NCBI GenBank assembly: GCA_947259075.1
Contig: CAMYKQ010000043.1
Location: 1-41,259, forward strand
DNA from: an uncultured Gammaproteobacteria bacterium
Lineage (GTDB): Bacteria; Pseudomonadota; Gammaproteobacteria; DRLM01
DNA length: 41,259 bases
Direction of reading: 5' to 3'
Shown: piece after piece, positions 25,167-36,725 of the stretch
How positions within the stretch are numbered: position 1 is the first letter of the stretch
Layout: every line of letters begins with the position of its first letter
Notes under the pieces: model-generated
Told to the model about the DNA's origin: nothing
Databases searched by the model: none
Seen by the model: the letters and a program-made list of their open reading frames with translations, nothing else
Position numbers and translations under genes: made by a program

Positions 25167-28100
25167 TTACGCCATTTTTTTAGCCGAATGCCGGCTGTGC
25201 GGCTTGCTTTGCAAGTAGTCACGCACCCGCCAGATCTCTTCCGTGCTCAGTGGTTGCAGGGCCGCGATGTCACCGGCGATGAGCGCGGCCAGCGGCACGC
25301 CGTCGCGCAGGGCGACGCGGTTGCCGGCTTGCGCGGGGACGCGCGCGCCGGGGGTGAGGATGCCGACGAGGTTGAGCGGGTCGGCGGCGCTGATGACAAT
25401 GATGTCGCCGCGCGCGGGACGTTTGCGCGCCTCGCGCAGGCTGCCGACGGCCTCGGGCAAGGCGAATTGTTCACCGGAAAAACCTTGCACGAAACGGCCG
25501 CCGCGCAGTTCGCCGCGCGCCTCCATGCGGCGGTAGACGTAGAGCAAGTCGCGCCACGGTGGCAGTTTATTTTCACGTTCCAGCAGTTTGCGGAAGACCA
25601 CGCCGTAGCGGCGCAACAGGGCGCGGGCGATGTGGGCGATACGCTCATCTTCGTTTTTGCGCGTGGCGCTTGGCGTCGCGGGTGCCGGGCGGCGCAACAA
25701 TTCCCAGCGGCCCGCCTCGTCGATACTCACGCCGCCACCACGGCGGCGTGAGTGGCGGCCAAAGCCGGGTTTGCGCAGCGCCGGGGTGATCAAGGCGCGC
25801 AGGCCGGCGAAGCTGTCGGCGCTGACGCGGCCGCGCGCGGCGAGTTCGCCGAGGGCTTCTTCCACTTGAGTACGCAGCATGCCGGTGTCTTGCACCAGGT
25901 CGAGGAAAAACGAGGCGCCGTGTTGTTGCAGGCTATCCGCCACCTTTTGCACCGTGGCCGAAAGCGGCGTGGCGTCGGCATCGTTCGCGACGGCGCGCCA
26001 ATAGTGGGCGTGCGGCCGCGGCAGCAGGGCGATGGGCGTCATGCGTACCGGCGCGGCCTTGCGTTTTTCGCCGCTTTTGTCTTTGAGCGGCTGCGGCCGC
26101 AGCCAAGTGAAACGGCCCGCGTTGCACAGGCTGTCCAGCATGGTCGTCAAGTACATCTCAATGCGCGCCGGTAAAATGTCCGCCTCCCACGCGGCGGCGG
26201 GAATGGTGTACCCCTCCAATTGCAGCAGCACCGCCGCCAAGGCTTCATTGCCTTCGCCGCGCGCCTCGCCCAAGTGCTGCCAGCGCGCGAGAAAACGCAT
26301 GAAGTCGGCGGGGCTCACCGGCTCGATCTCGCGGCGCAGTTGCTGCACGGTATAGCGGTGAATGCGTGCGAGTAATCCGCGTTCGCACCACTCAATTCTT
26401 ACAGCCGAAGGCAATAATGATTCCCCGCTCCCGCTCCCGCTCCCGCTCGCGGGAGAGGGCTTAGGGGTGAGGGAGCTTGACGTATCGCCGTTTTCGGGAG
26501 AGGGAAGCGCGGCGGGAGGCGAGAGTTCTTGCTTGATTTCCGGCTCGCCAGTGAAGCGGCCTTGCAACACATAGCCTTCTTGTTCGAGCGCAGCGAGGGC
26601 GAGATTGATCCGCGAGAGTTCGACGCCCAGCGGCGCGGCGAGTTGCGCCGCGGTGACGGGGCCCAATCCTTCGAGGCGGCTGCGCAGCAGTTCACGCAAG
26701 GCATCGTCCGCGGTCCATTGCGCATCCGCCGCTGTATTGAGCGGCGCGATGACGGGCGCGCGCGCCGCGTGCGGAAACAACGCGAGCAATTCCGCGAGAC
26801 GTTCCGCCGCCGTCCATAATTTCGCGCCGCGCGGCGTGGTGAGCACGGTGGCGCGCTGTTGCGCGATGAGTTGTTGCAAGAACGCGGGCCACGGCGCGGT
26901 TTCGCGCGCCGCTTCTTCCTCGGTGATGAAGCCGAAGACATTGAGCGCATCGTGCAGTTCGTCGGCGTCGCGCGCCTCGGGCCAGGCCTCGGCGCGCGCT
27001 TGGGCGATGGCCTCGGGATTCAAGCGGCCGAGTTCGGCGGCGCTAGCGGGATCGAGATAACGGCGTTGTTGCACGGCGAGGGTGCGGCGCTCTTCGGCGG
27101 GGGCGTCATCGAGAAAGGCGTAGGGCCGCGCGCTTAAAATGGCCTGTGCCAGCGGCGAGGGCGCGGCGAGGTCGCGCGTCTCGACGCGGAGTCCGCCGCC
27201 TTCGAAGCGCGCTAAAAGTTTTTCCAAGCCGTCGCTGTCCATCGCTTCGTGGAGGCAGTCGTGAATGGTTTGCGTGACCAGCGGGTGATCGGGTACCTCG
27301 CGGTCGCCGGCGATGTTTTCGAGGCAGGCGAGTTGATCGGGAAAGATCAGCGCGACTAAATCTTGCGCCGCTGATCGCTGCCACTGCGCGGGGATGCGTT
27401 TGCCGTTGCGGTTGCGCAGTATCGCCAGGGCGATGTTGGCGTTCCAGCGCCAGCGGGTTTCGAACAGCGGCGCATCGAGCAGGGCTTGGATCAACACCGT
27501 GCGCACCGTCGCCGATTTTAAATAGCCCATCACTTCCGTCAGCGGGAAACTGTGGGTGGGACCCAGCGACAGCACGATGCTGTCTTCCAGCGCCGCCGCT
27601 TGTAATTCGAAGTTGAATTTGCGGCAAAAGCGTTTGCGCAACGCCAGGCCCCAGGCGCGGTTGATGCGCGAACCGTAGGGCGCGTGAATGACCAGGTGCA
27701 TATCGCCGGTCTCGTCGAAGAAGCGCTCCAGCACCACGGTGTCTTGCGTGGGGATGACGCCCAGCGCCGCGCGCGCGGCGGCGAGGTAGTCGACCAGTTG
27801 TTGCGCGGCGGCGGGCGGCAGCAGCAGGCTGTCACGCAGCCAGGCCGCCGCGCTCTCGATACCGTCGTGTAATTTTTCATCGATGATGCGGCGTAACGCC
27901 GAGACCGCAACAGATAATTCATCGCTGCGCCCCGGTGCCTCGCCCAGCCAGAAGGGCAGATTGGGTGGCTGGCCGTGCGCATCGGCGACCAGCACCTTGC
28001 CTTGTTCGATTTTTAAAATCCGGTACGAGGTGTTGCCCAATTGAAAGATGTCGCCGGGCAGACTCTCGAAGGCGAAGTCTTCGTTGAGGCTGCCGACGAA

Positions 28101-29777
28101 GAATCCTTCGGGTTGCAGGATCACGTCGTAGTCGAAGAGGTCGGGAATGGCGCCGCCATTGGTAATCGCCGCCAGCCGTGCGCCGCGCCGCGCGCGCAGA
28201 CGGCCGTTGACCGCGTCGCGGTGCAGATAGGCGCCGCGGCGGCCGCGACGGGTGCTGTAGCCGTCAGCGAGCATGCGCAGCACGGCGGTGTAATCGTCGC
28301 GGCTGAGATCGCGATAAGGCCAGGCGCGGTGCAGGGTATCGAATAATTTAGCTTCGTCCCATTCGCGGCTGGCGACCTCGGCGACAATTTGTTGCGCGAG
28401 CACGTCCAGCGGTTGCGCGGGGATGAGAATGCGGTCGAGTTCGCCGCGCCGCACCGCGTCGAGCAGGGCCGCGCACTCCACCAATTCGTCCTGCGTCAGC
28501 GGAAACAAGCGGCCTTTAGGCGTGGCATGCACGGCGTGACCGGCACGGCCGACGCGTTGCAGAAACACCGCGATGGCGCGCGGCGAACCGAGTTGACAGA
28601 CGAGGTCGACGTCGCCGATGTCGATGCCCAATTCCAGCGAAGCGGTGGCGACCAGCGCCCGCAGCGTGCCCGCCTTCAAACGTTGTTCGGCGTCGAGGCG
28701 GTGCTCGCGCGAGAGGCTGCCGTGGTGGGCGGTGACGTATTGTTCGCCGAGGCGTTCGGCGAGATGGCGCGCGGCACGTTCGGCGAGGCGGCGGGTGTTG
28801 ACGAAGATGAGGGTGGTGCGGTGTTCGTTGATGAGTTGTTCGAGGCGCGCATAGATTTCGTCCCACACCTCGTTGGCCATCACCGCTTCCAGCGGTGAGT
28901 TGGGTACGTCGATGGCGAGGTCGCGCTCGCGCGTGTGGCCGGTGTCGATGATGGTGCAGCCGGTGTCCCGTTTGCCTGAAGTGAATTGCTCATCGCTCGC
29001 TTCGGCGAGAGATAAAATGTGGGGTAGTGAATTTTCTTTTAGAGCTCCCTCACCCTGGCCCTCTCCCGGAGGGAGAGGGGACGTGCCATCGGTGCGTGCG
29101 GTACTCACATCCGCGCCGACGAGAAACCGCGCCATGTCCTCGATGGGTTTTTGCGTGGCGGACAAGCCGATGCGCGTCGGCGCGCGGCCTTGATGTTCCA
29201 GGCACAGCGCGGCGAGGCGCTCCAAGGACAAGCTCAAATGCGCGCCGCGTTTGTTGCCGGCCATGGCATGGATTTCATCGACGATGACGCTGCGCACGGT
29301 TTGCAGCATGCGCCGCCCCGAGTCGGAGCTGAGCAGGATGTAGAGCGACTCCGGCGTGGTGACCAAAATATGCGGCGGTGCGCGGCGCATGCGCTCGCGT
29401 TCGCCGGGCGGGGTGTCACCGCTGCGCACCGCGGCGCGGATGGCGACGTCGGGGTTTTGTTGCATGAATAGTTCATCGCGAATCCCCGCCAGCGGCAGTT
29501 CGAGATTTTTTTGGATGTCGTTGGATAGGGCCTTGAGTGGTGAGACGTACACTACGCGCGTCTCGCCGGGCAGCGGCTGTGCCTGGCCTTCGCGCACCAG
29601 CTCGTCGATGGCGGCGAGAAAGGCGGCCAGGGTTTTACCGGAACCGGTGGGCGCGGCGATGAGGGTATGCCGCTGGCGGCGGATCGCGGGCCAGGCTTGG
29701 GTTTGCACCGGTGTGGCTTGCCCGAAGTGGCGCGTGAACCACGCGGCGACGGCGGGGTGAAAGTCATGCAGGGTCAT
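25167..29777 (-). CDS. lhr: ATP-dependent helicase Lhr
   Basis: 1536 residues, close to E. coli Lhr (1538). The enzyme is a superfamily 2 DNA helicase (3'-5'), with a glycosylase activity reported for Lhr-extended relatives. The helicase core has [19 protein letters not shown] (near residue 40), [34 protein letters not shown] (DEIH box), [19 protein letters not shown] and [13 protein letters not shown] winged-helix domain and the long Lhr-specific region, including the C-terminal AlkZ-like part, follow. Two palindromic repeats lie inside the frame near residues 233-240 and 1098-1118. The frame is otherwise intact, and no promoter was identified. A neighbour on the other side is a 61-residue gene. 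Confidence 0.97.
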   Translation of the reverse strand: MTLHDFHPAVAAWFTRHFGQATPVQTQAWPAIRRQRHTLIAAPTGSGKTLAAFLAAIDELVREGQAQPLPGETRVVYVSPLKALSNDIQKNLELPLAGIRDELFMQQNPDVAIRAAVRSGDTPPGERERMRRAPPHILVTTPESLYILLSSDSGRRMLQTVRSVIVDEIHAMAGNKRGAHLSLSLERLAALCLEHQGRAPTRIGLSATQKPIEDMARFLVGADVSTARTDGTSPLPPGEGQGEGALKENSLPHILSLAEASDEQFTSGKRDTGCTIIDTGHTRERDLAIDVPNSPLEAVMANEVWDEIYARLEQLINEHRTTLIFVNTRRLAERAARHLAERLGEQYVTAHHGSLSREHRLDAEQRLKAGTLRALVATASLELGIDIGDVDLVCQLGSPRAIAVFLQRVGRAGHAVHATPKGRLFPLTQDELVECAALLDAVRRGELDRILIPAQPLDVLAQQIVAEVASREWDEAKLFDTLHRAWPYRDLSRDDYTAVLRMLADGYSTRRGRRGAYLHRDAVNGRLRARRGARLAAITNGGAIPDLFDYDVILQPEGFFVGSLNEDFAFESLPGDIFQLGNTSYRILKIEQGKVLVADAHGQPPNLPFWLGEAPGRSDELSVAVSALRRIIDEKLHDGIESAAAWLRDSLLLPPAAAQQLVDYLAAARAALGVIPTQDTVVLERFFDETGDMHLVIHAPYGSRINRAWGLALRKRFCRKFNFELQAAALEDSIVLSLGPTHSFPLTEVMGYLKSATVRTVLIQALLDAPLFETRWRWNANIALAILRNRNGKRIPAQWQRSAAQDLVALIFPDQLACLENIAGDREVPDHPLVTQTIHDCLHEAMDSDGLEKLLARFEGGGLRVETRDLAAPSPLAQAILSARPYAFLDDAPAEERRTLAVQQRRYLDPASAAELGRLNPEAIAQARAEAWPEARDADELHDALNVFGFITEEEAARETAPWPAFLQQLIAQQRATVLTTPRGAKLWTAAERLAELLALFPHAARAPVIAPLNTAADAQWTADDALRELLRSRLEGLGPVTAAQLAAPLGVELSRINLALAALEQEGYVLQGRFTGEPEIKQELSPPAALPSPENGDTSSSLTPKPSPASGSGSGSGESLLPSAVRIEWCERGLLARIHRYTVQQLRREIEPVSPADFMRFLARWQHLGEARGEGNEALAAVLLQLEGYTIPAAAWEADILPARIEMYLTTMLDSLCNAGRFTWLRPQPLKDKSGEKRKAAPVRMTPIALLPRPHAHYWRAVANDADATPLSATVQKVADSLQQHGASFFLDLVQDTGMLRTQVEEALGELAARGRVSADSFAGLRALITPALRKPGFGRHSRRRGGGVSIDEAGRWELLRRPAPATPSATRKNEDERIAHIARALLRRYGVVFRKLLERENKLPPWRDLLYVYRRMEARGELRGGRFVQGFSGEQFALPEAVGSLREARKRPARGDIIVISAADPLNLVGILTPGARVPAQAGNRVALRDGVPLAALIAGDIAALQPLSTEEIWRVRDYLQSKPHSRHSAKKMA
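26424..26484. repeat. In-frame repeat in lhr: CCCGCT x4 plus palindrome
   Basis: Four tandem CCCGCT units (26424-26447) run into CTCCCGC/GCGGGAG (26440-26446 and 26449-26455), followed by GAGGGCTTAGGGGTGAGGG. The minus-strand reading gives [20 protein letters not shown] in Lhr. The palindrome and the GGGGTGAGGG tail match a dispersed repeat type often found between proteobacterial genes (recalled). Confidence 0.75.
29043..29080. repeat. In-frame repeat in lhr: CCCTCTCCC palindrome
   Basis: CCCTCTCCC (29059-29067) and GGGAGAGGG (29071-29079) flank GGA, preceded by GCTCCCTCACCCTGG. On the minus strand it encodes [14 protein letters not shown], in a loop of Lhr near residues 230-245. It is the same repeat type as at 26424-26484, in the opposite orientation. 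Confidence 0.75.
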
Positions 29778-30087
29778 GGGCGCATTTTAGCCTAAATCCA
29801 CGGGGGTAAGCTTCCGCCGCCATTGTATTGTCTCCCATGGGGGATGGGCGCTGTGATTGAAAAGTTAGGGAGTTAACGCGGAATAATGAAGACGTTATGT
29901 CGGATTGACATCGGTGTGCTTAGGGGTTGCCCGCCACGCGGGTGTAAATTGGTTTATATGAAAAATTTGCGCGCAAGGCGATATTTTTGGCATGCCGCAG
30001 CCGCTGTCATTTTTCTCCAAGCTGAGTTAAAGCCAGTAAGCCGCTTGCGCCCGCCGAGTGGAATCAATCATTCTCGATGGTGAGGGT
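29778..30087. other. 310-bp gene-free stretch upstream of lhr
   Basis: No supported gene. It should contain the lhr promoter on the minus strand, but I see no clear pair of boxes. A 65-codon plus-strand ORF (29886-30083) has no motif and unusual composition, and was left out. Confidence 0.4.
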
Positions 30088-30273
30088 TCAGCCGCGAGGT
30101 ATCAATACGATGAGATCCGGGGTCTCGGTTTTTACGCGGAAAGGCCGGGTGCTATGGGCAAAGCGTTCCAGTATTTTTTGGGCTTGCGCGGTGATCTTTT
30201 GGTTCGCGCCACGCAAGATAATCGTGTCGGCTGAATAGAGTATGGTGCAGTCATTAGTGCGGTGTGCCGTCAT
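30088..30273 (-). CDS. 61-residue protein of unknown family (copy A)
   Basis: 61 residues from ATG 30273 (MTAHRTNDCTILYSADTIIL), chosen because the copy at 36726-36911 has the same length from its strong ribosome site. The two align without gaps, with 21 of 61 identical, most of them in a core FAHSxxPxRVK. Predicted layout from the pattern of residues is strand-strand-helix-strand-strand. There is no signal peptide or membrane segment, so it is probably cytoplasmic. It lies between lhr and rlmM, divergent from rlmM. I do not recognise the family. The homology between the two copies is strong evidence that both are real genes. Confidence 0.7.
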   Translation of the reverse strand: MTAHRTNDCTILYSADTIILRGANQKITAQAQKILERFAHSTRPFRVKTETPDLIVLIPRG

Positions 30274-30536
30274 TGCATAATCCCCGGTTTGTCGTGGCGT
30301 GAGCATGTGCTTGGCCAAGGCCGCGCGATCCGGTGCGGGTAGTTGTTTCCAGCATCCACTTAATTGAAAGTGTGAATGAGCTATATTTCCATCGTGGGCG
30401 AACTAGTCCAATTAGTATGCCAAATCCGCGGGTGACATAGACTCAATAACTTACATATTGAGTAACGGGTTGATGTAAACTCCGCCGACATCTTCGCGGC
30501 ATGGGGCCGTGGCGATTTTTAGCGAAAGCAGGGGAC

Positions 30537-31595
30537 ATGGCCGGCTTGTTACTGTATTGCCGTGGCGGTTTTGAGAGTGAATGCGCCGCGGAGATTCAAG
30601 CGCACGCCGCGCGTTTGGGGGTGGCGGGTTTCGTCAAGGCCAAGGCCGGCAGCGGATGGGTAGTGTTCGAAACCTATGAGGCGGACGCGGCGGCGGAGAT
30701 GCATGAGCGTCTGTCTTTCAGTGAGCTAATCTTCGCGCGGCAATGGTTTGTGTTCACGGCGTTTCTCACCGATTTGCCGCTTACTGATAGGGTGAGCGCT
30801 TTGCTGCAAGGCGCGGCCGCGTTGCCAGCGCCGCCGTCGGCGCTGTTTCTGGAAACGCCGGACACCAATGAAGGCAAGGAATTGTCGGGGCTGTGTCGCG
30901 CTTTGCGCAAACCTTTGGAGATTGCCTGTGGAATCGACACCCGCACCTCGCCGCAGACTGGCGCGGGTGTGCGTCTACATGTGTGTTTTCTCAGCGGTAC
31001 CGCGGCCTATGTGGGTTATGCCTTGGCGGGTAATAGCGCAGCCTGGCCCATGGGTATTCCACGCTTGAAATCTCCGCGCGGCGCTCCTAGCCGTTCCACT
31101 CTGAAATTGGACGAAGCCTTGCTGCACTTTCTCATGCCCGCGGAGCGGGACATTTATTTGCGGCCGGGCATGCGCGCGGTGGACTTGGGCGCGGCGCCGG
31201 GTGGCTGGACATGGCAGTTAGTGCGCCGCCATATTCATGTCACGGCGGTAGATAACGGTGAATTGGATAGCAAGTTGCTGGAGACGGGGTTGGTGGCGCA
31301 TGTGCGCGCCGATGGATTCCGTTACCGTCCTAAAGAGGCGGTGGACTGGCTGGTGTGCGATATCGTCGAGCAGCCGATTCGCGTGGCGGAATTGGTCGCG
31401 CATTGGCTGGCGGAAGGCGTATGCCATCACGCGGTGTTTAATTTGAAATTGCCCATGAAAAAACGTTACCAAGAAGTTCAGCGTTGTTTGACGCGCGTCG
31501 ATGATATCGTGCGCGGCGCTGGTCTCGATTATGTCATGGCCTGCAAGCAGCTCTACCATGATCGCGAAGAGGTGACGGTCTATTTGCGTTGCTGA
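30537..31595 (+). CDS. rlmM: 23S rRNA 2'-O-ribose methyltransferase (Cm2498)
   Basis: 352 residues from ATG 30537, with GGGG just upstream; a start 12 codons earlier is less likely. RlmM methylates C2498 in 23S rRNA with S-adenosylmethionine. An N-terminal THUMP-like region (GLLLYCRGGFESECAAEIQAHA) is followed by the Rossmann-fold catalytic domain: AVDLGAAPGGWTWQLV (SAM binding), VDWLVCDIVEQP, and FNLKLPMKKRYQEV with the catalytic lysine. Length is near the E. coli enzyme (366). It lies divergent from the 61-residue gene and convergent with a small exported protein gene. Confidence 0.96.
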   Translation: MAGLLLYCRGGFESECAAEIQAHAARLGVAGFVKAKAGSGWVVFETYEADAAAEMHERLSFSELIFARQWFVFTAFLTDLPLTDRVSALLQGAAALPAPPSALFLETPDTNEGKELSGLCRALRKPLEIACGIDTRTSPQTGAGVRLHVCFLSGTAAYVGYALAGNSAAWPMGIPRLKSPRGAPSRSTLKLDEALLHFLMPAERDIYLRPGMRAVDLGAAPGGWTWQLVRRHIHVTAVDNGELDSKLLETGLVAHVRADGFRYRPKEAVDWLVCDIVEQPIRVAELVAHWLAEGVCHHAVFNLKLPMKKRYQEVQRCLTRVDDIVRGAGLDYVMACKQLYHDREEVTVYLRC

Positions 31596-31657
31596 ATGAG
31601 GTAAGGTGATTTATGTGCGCTTGAAGGCGGTGGAGGGTCTAGCTTTGGAGGTGATGT

Positions 31658-31984
31658 TTAGAAATCGAGGTCGGCCGCCGATGAGTGCAGCACATTATGG
31701 CCGGAAAATTTTAACGACTTGATGCCGCCTTTGCTGATTTCGAAGTCTATTGAGGCGGGTTTTATTTTGAAGGCGGAGCCGCGGAGGCCACTCGTGCTCA
31801 CTTCGGGGATGGAGTCCAGACGCAGCCCGTAGCTGAGTTTCTGGCTGTCCTTGGCGCCACTATCAATGGGCATGGCCCAGTAGAACATGACCGAGTGGTC
31901 GGGCAGGAAAGACTCATTGGCATGCGAATTCGCCGCGATGCTGAGGCAGCCGATGGCCATGAGGGGGATGATCTTACGTATCAT
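31658..31984 (-). CDS. Small exported protein of unknown function
   Basis: 108 residues from ATG 31984 (MIRKIIPLMAIGCLSIAANSHANE); a start at 32056 would place 24 charged residues before the signal peptide. The signal sequence ends around SHA-NE. The mature part (FLPDHSVMFYWAMPID, QKLSYGLRLDSIPE, FKIKPASIDFEISKGGIKSLKF) alternates polar and non-polar residues, which suggests beta strands, perhaps in the periplasm or outer membrane. I do not recognise the family. It is convergent with rlmM, and its start is 278 bp from glgB on the other strand. Confidence 0.7.
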   Translation of the reverse strand: MIRKIIPLMAIGCLSIAANSHANESFLPDHSVMFYWAMPIDSGAKDSQKLSYGLRLDSIPEVSTSGLRGSAFKIKPASIDFEISKGGIKSLKFSGHNVLHSSAADLDF

Positions 31985-32262
31985 TCTATTTTTACCCTTC
32001 GCCAGTGGGAAGATAACCGTAGCGCATTTAGGGCGGCCAATGCAAGTAATTTCCACAAATTTTAGTGATGTTCTTCGTTGTCCTGCTGATCTTGTTGGTT
32101 GTTTGAGATTTATGTAGTGAATGCTTTGGCATGAGGGTTCAGGTATTTAGCCATATTCAGTGTTACTATTTCCTTGGGATAGGCCTCGGCTGAATGCGCT
32201 TTGTCCGGCGCCCGCGGCTCGGTGCTCACGCGACGATATCGTTAAGGTAAGGGAGATACGCC

Positions 32263-34428
32263 ATGAATACTCCGCTCAGTTCCGACCTGAAAAAAATTAC
32301 CGAAGCGCGTCATCACGATCCATTCTGTGTGCTCGGCAAGCACGATGACAACGGCCAAGTGGAAGTGCGTGCTTATATCCCTTTCGCCACGGATGTGATG
32401 GTGGTGGAGGGTGAGCATAGTCTGCAACGGATTGCCGGTACCGATCTCTTCGAATGGCGCGGCGCGCCGGGCAGCATCCCTGACCGCTACCGCTTGATTT
32501 GGCGCGATACCGAGCGCCGCGAGCACATTGCCCACGACCCCTATAGTTTTCCGCCGCAGTTATCCGATTTCGATTTGCATCTGTTCAACGAGGGCAAGCA
32601 CTGGCATGCCTACCGCTTTCTCGGCGCCCACCCGCACGAGGTGGATGAGGTCGCCGGGGTTTTGTTCGCGGTGTGGGCGCCCAATGCGGAGCGGGTGAGC
32701 GTGGTCGGCGATTTCAACCGCTGGGATGGCCGTTGCCACCCCATGCGGGTGCGTGGTGGCAGCGGGGTGTGGGAGTTGTTCATCCCCGATCTGGCATCGG
32801 GGGCGATATATAAATATGAAATCCGCAATCGCAATAGCGGCGAAATTATGCTCAAGACCGACCCCTACGGCCAGCAATTTGAATTGCGCCCCAAAACCGC
32901 GTCCATCGTCGCCTCTGATAGCCGTTACCAATGGTATGACCAGCGCTGGCTGGAGCGCCGCCGTTATCTGGATTGGTATCACTCGCCGATGTCTATCTAC
33001 GAGGTGCATCTCGGTTCGTGGCAGCGTGGCGCCGAAGGCGAGCTGCTCAACTACCGGGAGCTGGCTCACCGCTTGGTGGCCTATGTGATGGAGATGGGCT
33101 TCAGTCACATCGAACTCCTGCCCATCACCGAACACCCCTATGATCCGTCCTGGGGCTATCAAGCCACCGGTTATTACTCTCCCACCAGCCGCTTCGGCAG
33201 TCCCGATGATTTCCGCTACTTCGTCGATTACTGCCATCAGCATGGCATCGGCGTCTTCGTCGATTGGGTGCCGGCGCACTTTCCCAAAGATGCCCATGGC
33301 CTCGCGCGCTTCGACGGCAGCGCGCTTTACGAGCACGAAGACCCGCGTCTCGGCGAGCACCTGGATTGGTCCACGCTCATCTACAATTTCAGCCGTAATG
33401 AGGTGAAGAATTTCCTGCTCTCCAGCGCCATGTACTGGATCGAGGAATTTCACATCGACGGTCTGCGCGTCGACGCGGTGGCCTCGATGCTCTATCTCGA
33501 TTACTCGCGCACCGATTGGGTGCCCAACCAGTACGGCGGGCGCGAAAACCTCGAGGCTATCGATTTCCTGCGTCAGCTTAATACCGCTATTCACGCCGCT
33601 CATCCCGGCGTGTTGATGATGGCGGAGGAGTCCACCTCTTGGCCGCAAGTGAGCCGCCCGGTGCATGTGGGCGGCTTGGGTTTCGATCTGAAGTGGAATA
33701 TGGGCTGGATGAATGACACCTTGAGTTATATGTCGCAGGAACCGGTGCATCGCAAATACCACCACAATATGCTCACCTTCAGCATGCTCTATTGCTTCAC
33801 CGAGAATTTCCTGCTGCCGTTTTCTCATGACGAAGTAGTGCATGGAAAACAATCCATGCTCCACAAAATGCCGGGCGACGAGTGGCAGAAACACGCCAAT
33901 CTGCGCCTGCTGTACACGTATATGTTCGCCCACCCCGGTAAGAAATTGTTGTTCATGGGCACCGAGTTCGCGCAGGGAATGGAGTGGAATAACGCACAAG
34001 TACTCGATTGGTATGTGCTCGATTATCCCTTGCATCTCGGCATGCAGCGCGCGGTGCGGGACTTGAACCTTCTCTATCATAGCCAGCCGGCGCTGTATCG
34101 CTACGAATTCGAGTGGCAGGGCTTTAGCTGGATAGACTGCAACGACGCCGACCAGTCGGTGCTGAGCTTTATCCGCCGCGACGGCGACGACTTTGTGCTG
34201 GTTATCGTCAATTTCACGCCGGTGCCGCGCCACGATTACCGCATCGGCGTGCCGCGCCTGGGCGAATACCGGGAGATATTCAATTCAGACGCGGGCGTGT
34301 ACGGCGGCAGCAACACCGGCAATGGCGGGCGTCAATTGTGGGCGGAAGAGCTGGGCTGGATGAATCAGCCTTGTTCTTTAGCCCTTACCTTGCCGCCCTT
34401 GGCTGGCTTGATTATCAAGCCGGTGTGA
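32263..34428 (+). CDS. glgB: 1,4-alpha-glucan branching enzyme
   Basis: 721 residues, with GGGAG 7 nt before ATG 32263. The enzyme cuts alpha-1,4 chains and rejoins them as alpha-1,6 branches in glycogen. Two N-terminal carbohydrate-binding modules (residues ~20-110 and ~120-220, the second with [20 protein letters not shown]) precede a GH13 barrel. The catalytic residues are the nucleophile Asp in [18 protein letters not shown], the acid Glu in [10 protein letters not shown], and [10 protein letters not shown]-terminal beta domain ends in [12 protein letters not shown]. It lies 99 bp upstream of glgX, so the pair is probably one operon for storage-glycogen structure. Confidence 0.98.
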   Translation: MNTPLSSDLKKITEARHHDPFCVLGKHDDNGQVEVRAYIPFATDVMVVEGEHSLQRIAGTDLFEWRGAPGSIPDRYRLIWRDTERREHIAHDPYSFPPQLSDFDLHLFNEGKHWHAYRFLGAHPHEVDEVAGVLFAVWAPNAERVSVVGDFNRWDGRCHPMRVRGGSGVWELFIPDLASGAIYKYEIRNRNSGEIMLKTDPYGQQFELRPKTASIVASDSRYQWYDQRWLERRRYLDWYHSPMSIYEVHLGSWQRGAEGELLNYRELAHRLVAYVMEMGFSHIELLPITEHPYDPSWGYQATGYYSPTSRFGSPDDFRYFVDYCHQHGIGVFVDWVPAHFPKDAHGLARFDGSALYEHEDPRLGEHLDWSTLIYNFSRNEVKNFLLSSAMYWIEEFHIDGLRVDAVASMLYLDYSRTDWVPNQYGGRENLEAIDFLRQLNTAIHAAHPGVLMMAEESTSWPQVSRPVHVGGLGFDLKWNMGWMNDTLSYMSQEPVHRKYHHNMLTFSMLYCFTENFLLPFSHDEVVHGKQSMLHKMPGDEWQKHANLRLLYTYMFAHPGKKLLFMGTEFAQGMEWNNAQVLDWYVLDYPLHLGMQRAVRDLNLLYHSQPALYRYEFEWQGFSWIDCNDADQSVLSFIRRDGDDFVLVIVNFTPVPRHDYRIGVPRLGEYREIFNSDAGVYGGSNTGNGGRQLWAEELGWMNQPCSLALTLPPLAGLIIKPV

Positions 34429-34527
34429 CCGGCCAGTGAGCGCATCAGTGCCGTCATCCGACGAGGTGGGGTTGGTGTAATGCTTGCAAGGAATCTTGAC
34501 GATCAGTAACGGTCATGGGCGGCAAGG

Positions 34528-36702
34528 ATGAGTAAATACAAGATGGCGGTGTGGCCCGGGCAGGCTTATCCCTTGGGGGCCACCTGGGACGGTGAGGGTG
34601 TCAATTTCGCTCTATTTTCAGAGCATGCGGAAAAGGTTGAGCTTTGCATTTTTGATGGCAAGGGACGGCGCATCATCGAGACCATCGAGGTGCGCTGGCA
34701 GACCGACCAAATCTGGCACTGTTATCTCCCCGACGCGCGCCCGGGCACGCTCTATGGCTATCGCGTTTATGGCCCGTATGACCCGGTCAAGGGCCATCGA
34801 TTCAATCCTAAAAAATTACTGATCGATCCCTACGCCAAGCAATTAGTGGGGCCGATGCGCTGGAGCGATGCCCTGTTCGGTTATCGTGTCGGCGCGGCGG
34901 ACCATGATTTGTCTTTCGACCGCCGCGACAGCGCGGCCGGCACGCTCAAATGCAAGGTGCTCGATCCGGAATTCACTTGGGGCGACGACAAGCCTTTGCG
35001 CACGCCCTGGCACGACACCATCATTTATGAATTGCATGTCAAAGGTTTTACCGAGCGCCATCCCGACGTGCATCCGTCGCTGCGTGGCACCTACGCGGGG
35101 CTGGCCTCCGCGCCCGCTATCGAACATTTAAAGCGTCTCGGCATCACCGCGGTGGAATTGATGCCGGTGCATGCCTTCGTCGATGACCGCTATTTAATGG
35201 AGCATGGCCTGCGTAATTATTGGGGTTATAACTCCATTGGGTTTTTCGCGCCCGATATGCGTTATTCGGCCAGCGGCACCATCAAAGAATTCAAGTCCAT
35301 GGTCAAGCGGCTGCACTCCGAGGGCATCGAGGTCATCCTCGACGTGGTGTACAACCATACCGCCGAGGGTAATCACCTTGGGCCCACCCTGTCGTTCCGC
35401 GGCATCGATAACGCCGCGTATTATCGCCTCGGCGCCGAGGATAAACGTTATTACACCGACTACACCGGCTGCGGCAACACCCTCAATATGCGCCACCCGC
35501 GCGTGTTGCAACTCATCATGGACAGTCTGCGCTATTGGGTATTAGAGATGCACGTTGACGGTTTTCGTTTCGACCTCGCCTCGGCCCTGGCGCGCGAACT
35601 GCACGCGGTGGACCGCCTCGGCGCCTTCTTCGACATCATTCATCAAGACCCGGTGCTCTCGCAGGTCAAACTCATCGCTGAGCCGTGGGATCTGGGCGAG
35701 GGCGGTTATCAAGTGGGCAACTTTCCCATCGGCTGGACCGAGTGGAATGGTAAATACCGCGATACCATGCGCGCCTATTGGAAGGGTGACGGCGGCTTGA
35801 TCGGTGAAATGGCCTACCGCCTCACCGGCTCCAGCGATCTCTACGAGCACGGCGGGCGGCGGCCTTATGCCAGCATCAACTTCGTCACTTGCCACGATGG
35901 TTTTACCCTGCACGATCTGGTGAGCTACAACCACAAGCACAACGAGGCCAACAAAGAAGGCAATCGTGACGGCGAGAATCACAACCTAAGCTGGAATTGT
36001 GGCGAAGAGGGCGAGACGCGTAATCAGCACATCAACGCGCTGCGCGCGCGGCAAAAGCGTAATTTTCTCGCCACGCTGCTGCTGTCGCAAGGCGTGCCCA
36101 TGCTGCTCGCCGGCGATGAAATGGCGCGCACCCAGCACGGCAACAACAACGCCTATTGCCAGGACAGTGAGATCAATTGGCTGAATTGGAATATCGCCAA
36201 AGAGGATAAAGAACTGCTGCGTTTCGTGCGTTATGTCATCCGCGTCCGCAAGAAGCACCCCATTTTCCGGCGGCGGCGTTTCTTTCAGGGGCGGGACATC
36301 GTCGGCGCGGGGGCGAAGGACGTCACCTGGCTCACACCTTTGGGCCAAGAGGTCACGCCAGCGGAATGGCAACACAGTTTCGCCCGTTGTCTCGGAATGT
36401 TTCTCGCGGGTGACGCCATCGACGAACACGACGAGCGCGGCCGCCGTATCCGCGACGATAATTTCATACTCTTATTCAACGCCCACCACGAAGACATCCC
36501 CTTTATCTTGCCGCTGGAACCGGCGAACGCGCGCTGGGAAGTCGTGCTGGACACCAGTCATCCCGATGGCCGTGGTCCGGTGGGACGGTTTTATTCCTCG
36601 CACAGCACCTACCCGTTACAGAAACGCGCGCTCGTCGTGCTCATGCAATTGCGCGGCCGTCCGGTGCAGGCCGACCCGGATTCACTGCCGGAGGAGGGAT
36701 GA
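34528..36702 (+). CDS. glgX: Glycogen debranching enzyme (isoamylase type)
   Basis: 724 residues. It removes alpha-1,6-linked side chains from glycogen after phosphorylase action. An N-terminal CBM48 ([27 protein letters not shown]) is followed by a GH13_11 barrel: [30 protein letters not shown] (nucleophile Asp), [19 protein letters not shown] (acid Glu) and [18 protein letters not shown]. It is longer than E. coli GlgX (657) and nearer to TreX-type enzymes. The start is ambiguous: AAGG touches ATG 34528, whereas ATG 34543 ([10 protein letters not shown]) fits the family start as well. It follows glgB; a small minus-strand gene is convergent at its end. Confidence 0.97.
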   Translation: MSKYKMAVWPGQAYPLGATWDGEGVNFALFSEHAEKVELCIFDGKGRRIIETIEVRWQTDQIWHCYLPDARPGTLYGYRVYGPYDPVKGHRFNPKKLLIDPYAKQLVGPMRWSDALFGYRVGAADHDLSFDRRDSAAGTLKCKVLDPEFTWGDDKPLRTPWHDTIIYELHVKGFTERHPDVHPSLRGTYAGLASAPAIEHLKRLGITAVELMPVHAFVDDRYLMEHGLRNYWGYNSIGFFAPDMRYSASGTIKEFKSMVKRLHSEGIEVILDVVYNHTAEGNHLGPTLSFRGIDNAAYYRLGAEDKRYYTDYTGCGNTLNMRHPRVLQLIMDSLRYWVLEMHVDGFRFDLASALARELHAVDRLGAFFDIIHQDPVLSQVKLIAEPWDLGEGGYQVGNFPIGWTEWNGKYRDTMRAYWKGDGGLIGEMAYRLTGSSDLYEHGGRRPYASINFVTCHDGFTLHDLVSYNHKHNEANKEGNRDGENHNLSWNCGEEGETRNQHINALRARQKRNFLATLLLSQGVPMLLAGDEMARTQHGNNNAYCQDSEINWLNWNIAKEDKELLRFVRYVIRVRKKHPIFRRRRFFQGRDIVGAGAKDVTWLTPLGQEVTPAEWQHSFARCLGMFLAGDAIDEHDERGRRIRDDNFILLFNAHHEDIPFILPLEPANARWEVVLDTSHPDGRGPVGRFYSSHSTYPLQKRALVVLMQLRGRPVQADPDSLPEEG

Positions 36703-36725
36703 ATGCAGCGGCGCCGGGCGGGCGT

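Noticed and set aside
26424-26447. CCCGCT repeats considered as a CRISPR or satellite array
   Set aside because: Only four 6-bp units without spacers, inside an intact lhr frame. No CRISPR array is present in the window.
29886-30083. 65-codon plus-strand ORF upstream of lhr
   Set aside because: No ribosome site of note, no motif, mixed composition and no paralogue in the window.
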